Origin: Bursaphelenchus xylophilus
Lineage: Eukaryota > Nematoda > Chromadorea > Rhabditida > Aphelenchoididae
Assembly: GCA_904066235.2 (NCBI GenBank)
Contig: CAJFCV020000003.1
Coordinates: forward strand, 682,001 to 746,000
Length of the DNA: 64,000 bases
Reading direction: 5' to 3'
Part shown: piece after piece, positions 63,401 through 64,000 of the stretch
How positions within the stretch are numbered: the stretch's first letter is position 1
How the letters are laid out: each line of letters starts with the position of its first letter
Made by a program: the position numbers and the translations under genes
Notes under the pieces: model-generated
The model's input: the letters and a program-made list of their open reading frames with translations, nothing else
What the model was told of the DNA's origin: nothing
The model's database searches: none

Positions 63401-64000
63401 AAGCCTTTCAAGGTCACTCGCATCCCGACTTTTTTGCACAGTGCAGGTGGCCGAAATCACTCCAACGACTTTTGCGAAGGACGATTTATTTTTCGCCCGA
63501 TTTCTTGCAAATGTGGCTCATATCTGTGACATTGTCGCACAGCTGTGACAACGAAAAAGCCGTCCATTCTTTTCTCCAACCCATTTTAAAAGATTTCTGA
63601 TGAATCAAGCGGCGACTTTTTGTAGCAAAATCTTCTTTTCAGCCCAAGTACCTCACGAACAAGATGCCATCCGAAATGCAATCGTTTTACGAAGAACTCA
63701 GTCCACTTGCCAAGCACATTGTTATCGGGTACGCGGATCATGAGAGCAATATGCAAATTCAAAAGCTGTCCAGTGCTTTAATGAGAAATCGTCTGGATCA
63801 TTTCAACTTTAATTATACAGTGAGCCCCCTGACTTCCTTACGATACGTGTCAGAAATTTAAACGTAATCTACATCCTCTTCAGGCAAGTCGACAGATCGC
63901 TTCAAGTGTAAACAAGGTAATTGGATCTGTACAGTGCACCAATTGCATCAAAGTCGATTACATGAAAGGTCTTTGTGACTTTACAACAGACACATGTTAC
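60453..64000 (+). CDS. OAC-type O-acyltransferase, Acyltransferase_3 plus SGNH, 3' end outside window
   Basis: Exons 60453-60556, 60668-61110 (443 nt), 61844-62278, 62323-62735, 62895-63121, 63165-63216, 63643-63819, 63884 to beyond 64000. It starts MELDIQGLRCVAVIYVVLFH, sharing the putative catalytic His in LFHLWP, then GYLGVD, FFVISGYLMHHILSS, FYFRRIRRIAPPY, FLHTWSLSVEFQFYLIVP, SRIWQFLSGFLAN and SYSLYLIHWPVI. SGNH block I is GNSFARDLFYGVW; the last visible residues have QCTNCIKVDYMKGLCDF, so the D-x-x-H exon lies just past the edge. The nearest relative here is the OAC gene at 7714-13215 (MLLDIQGLRCVAVISVVLFH). The SGNH part is split into one more exon (a 52-nt exon 6) than in the other copies. 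Confidence 0.88.
61432..61579. repeat. TCTGTCGGG MITE, core A
   Basis: In OAC intron 2; left end CTGTTGGGAAATTATG. Confidence 0.65.
61610..61808. repeat. CACCGTGCAAA-type repeat joined to MITE-like tip
   Basis: CCCGTACCGTGCATAAAAAC and TTGCACCGTGCGTTG, ending in TCATTATTTTACCGAGAGGTTGGTA, which resembles the right MITE end. In OAC intron 2. Confidence 0.4.
62795..62851. repeat. TCTGTCGGG MITE right half, core A
   Basis: GACGCAGCGGCACTGTGCTCATTATTTTGCCGATAGATTG. In OAC intron 4. Confidence 0.55.
63265..63445. repeat. GGCCGGGC fragment plus CACTGTGCAA-type repeat
   Basis: AACAGGCCGGGCCTAAATTTC followed by CACCTTGCACTGTGCAATTTG, in OAC intron 6. It explains why this intron is longer than its counterparts. 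Confidence 0.4.

Overview
The window looks like a chromosome-arm-type stretch of a rhabditid nematode genome, Caenorhabditis-like in style; I do not name a species. Evidence: many short introns (some 40-60 nt) with GTAAGT donors and TTTTCAG/TTTTAG acceptors, nematode-expanded gene families, and an array built on the nematode telomere unit (GCCTAA). Gene models below were assembled by hand from exon phase and splice consensus; where I give a protein length, the summed exon lengths divide exactly by three.

The unusual feature is the content: essentially every recognisable cellular gene encodes a carbohydrate-modifying enzyme of the secretory pathway. From left to right: a decayed OAC O-acyltransferase (300-2351, -); a GT14 core-2/I-branching transferase (4702-7281, -); an intact OAC (7714-13215, +); a second GT14 gene (17882-19789, +); an intact OAC (21007-25009, +); a carbohydrate sulfotransferase (25704-28486, -); a GT43 glucuronyltransferase (30076-31395, +); a reduced OAC that lost the acyltransferase histidine (32148-35283, -); a GT49-like transferase (36241-38477, +); two head-to-head GT10 fucosyltransferases (38712-41253, - and 41921-44120, +), the second with a stop codon in its first exon; a DUF1647 glycosyltransferase-like gene (53568-55756, -); a GT31 hexosyltransferase (57832-58980, -); and a fifth OAC that runs off the right edge (60453-64000, +). 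Inference: they could cooperate in making and decorating surface or secreted glycans (extension, branching, fucosylation, glucuronylation, sulfation, O-acylation).

The second theme is transposon load. About 50 copies or fragments of one small inverted-repeat element (ends TATCAGTCTGTCGGGAAAAT / ATTTTCCCGACAGACTGATA) lie in introns and spacers, with three unrelated cores (called A, B and C below) sharing the same ends. Larger elements include a 1.5 kb hairpin element (9053-10539), a 1.8 kb hairpin with tRNA-like sequence in both arms (15212-17034), a hAT-type element with a perfect 8-bp target duplication (28945-29720), and a nest at about 44262-50743. There, a solo arm of the 1.5 kb family was broken by a 1.4 kb hairpin element, a gag-only LTR retrotransposon and a Mutator-like foldback element. 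Three LTR-like pieces, a telomere-like decamer array and several unexplained palindromes fill most of the rest.
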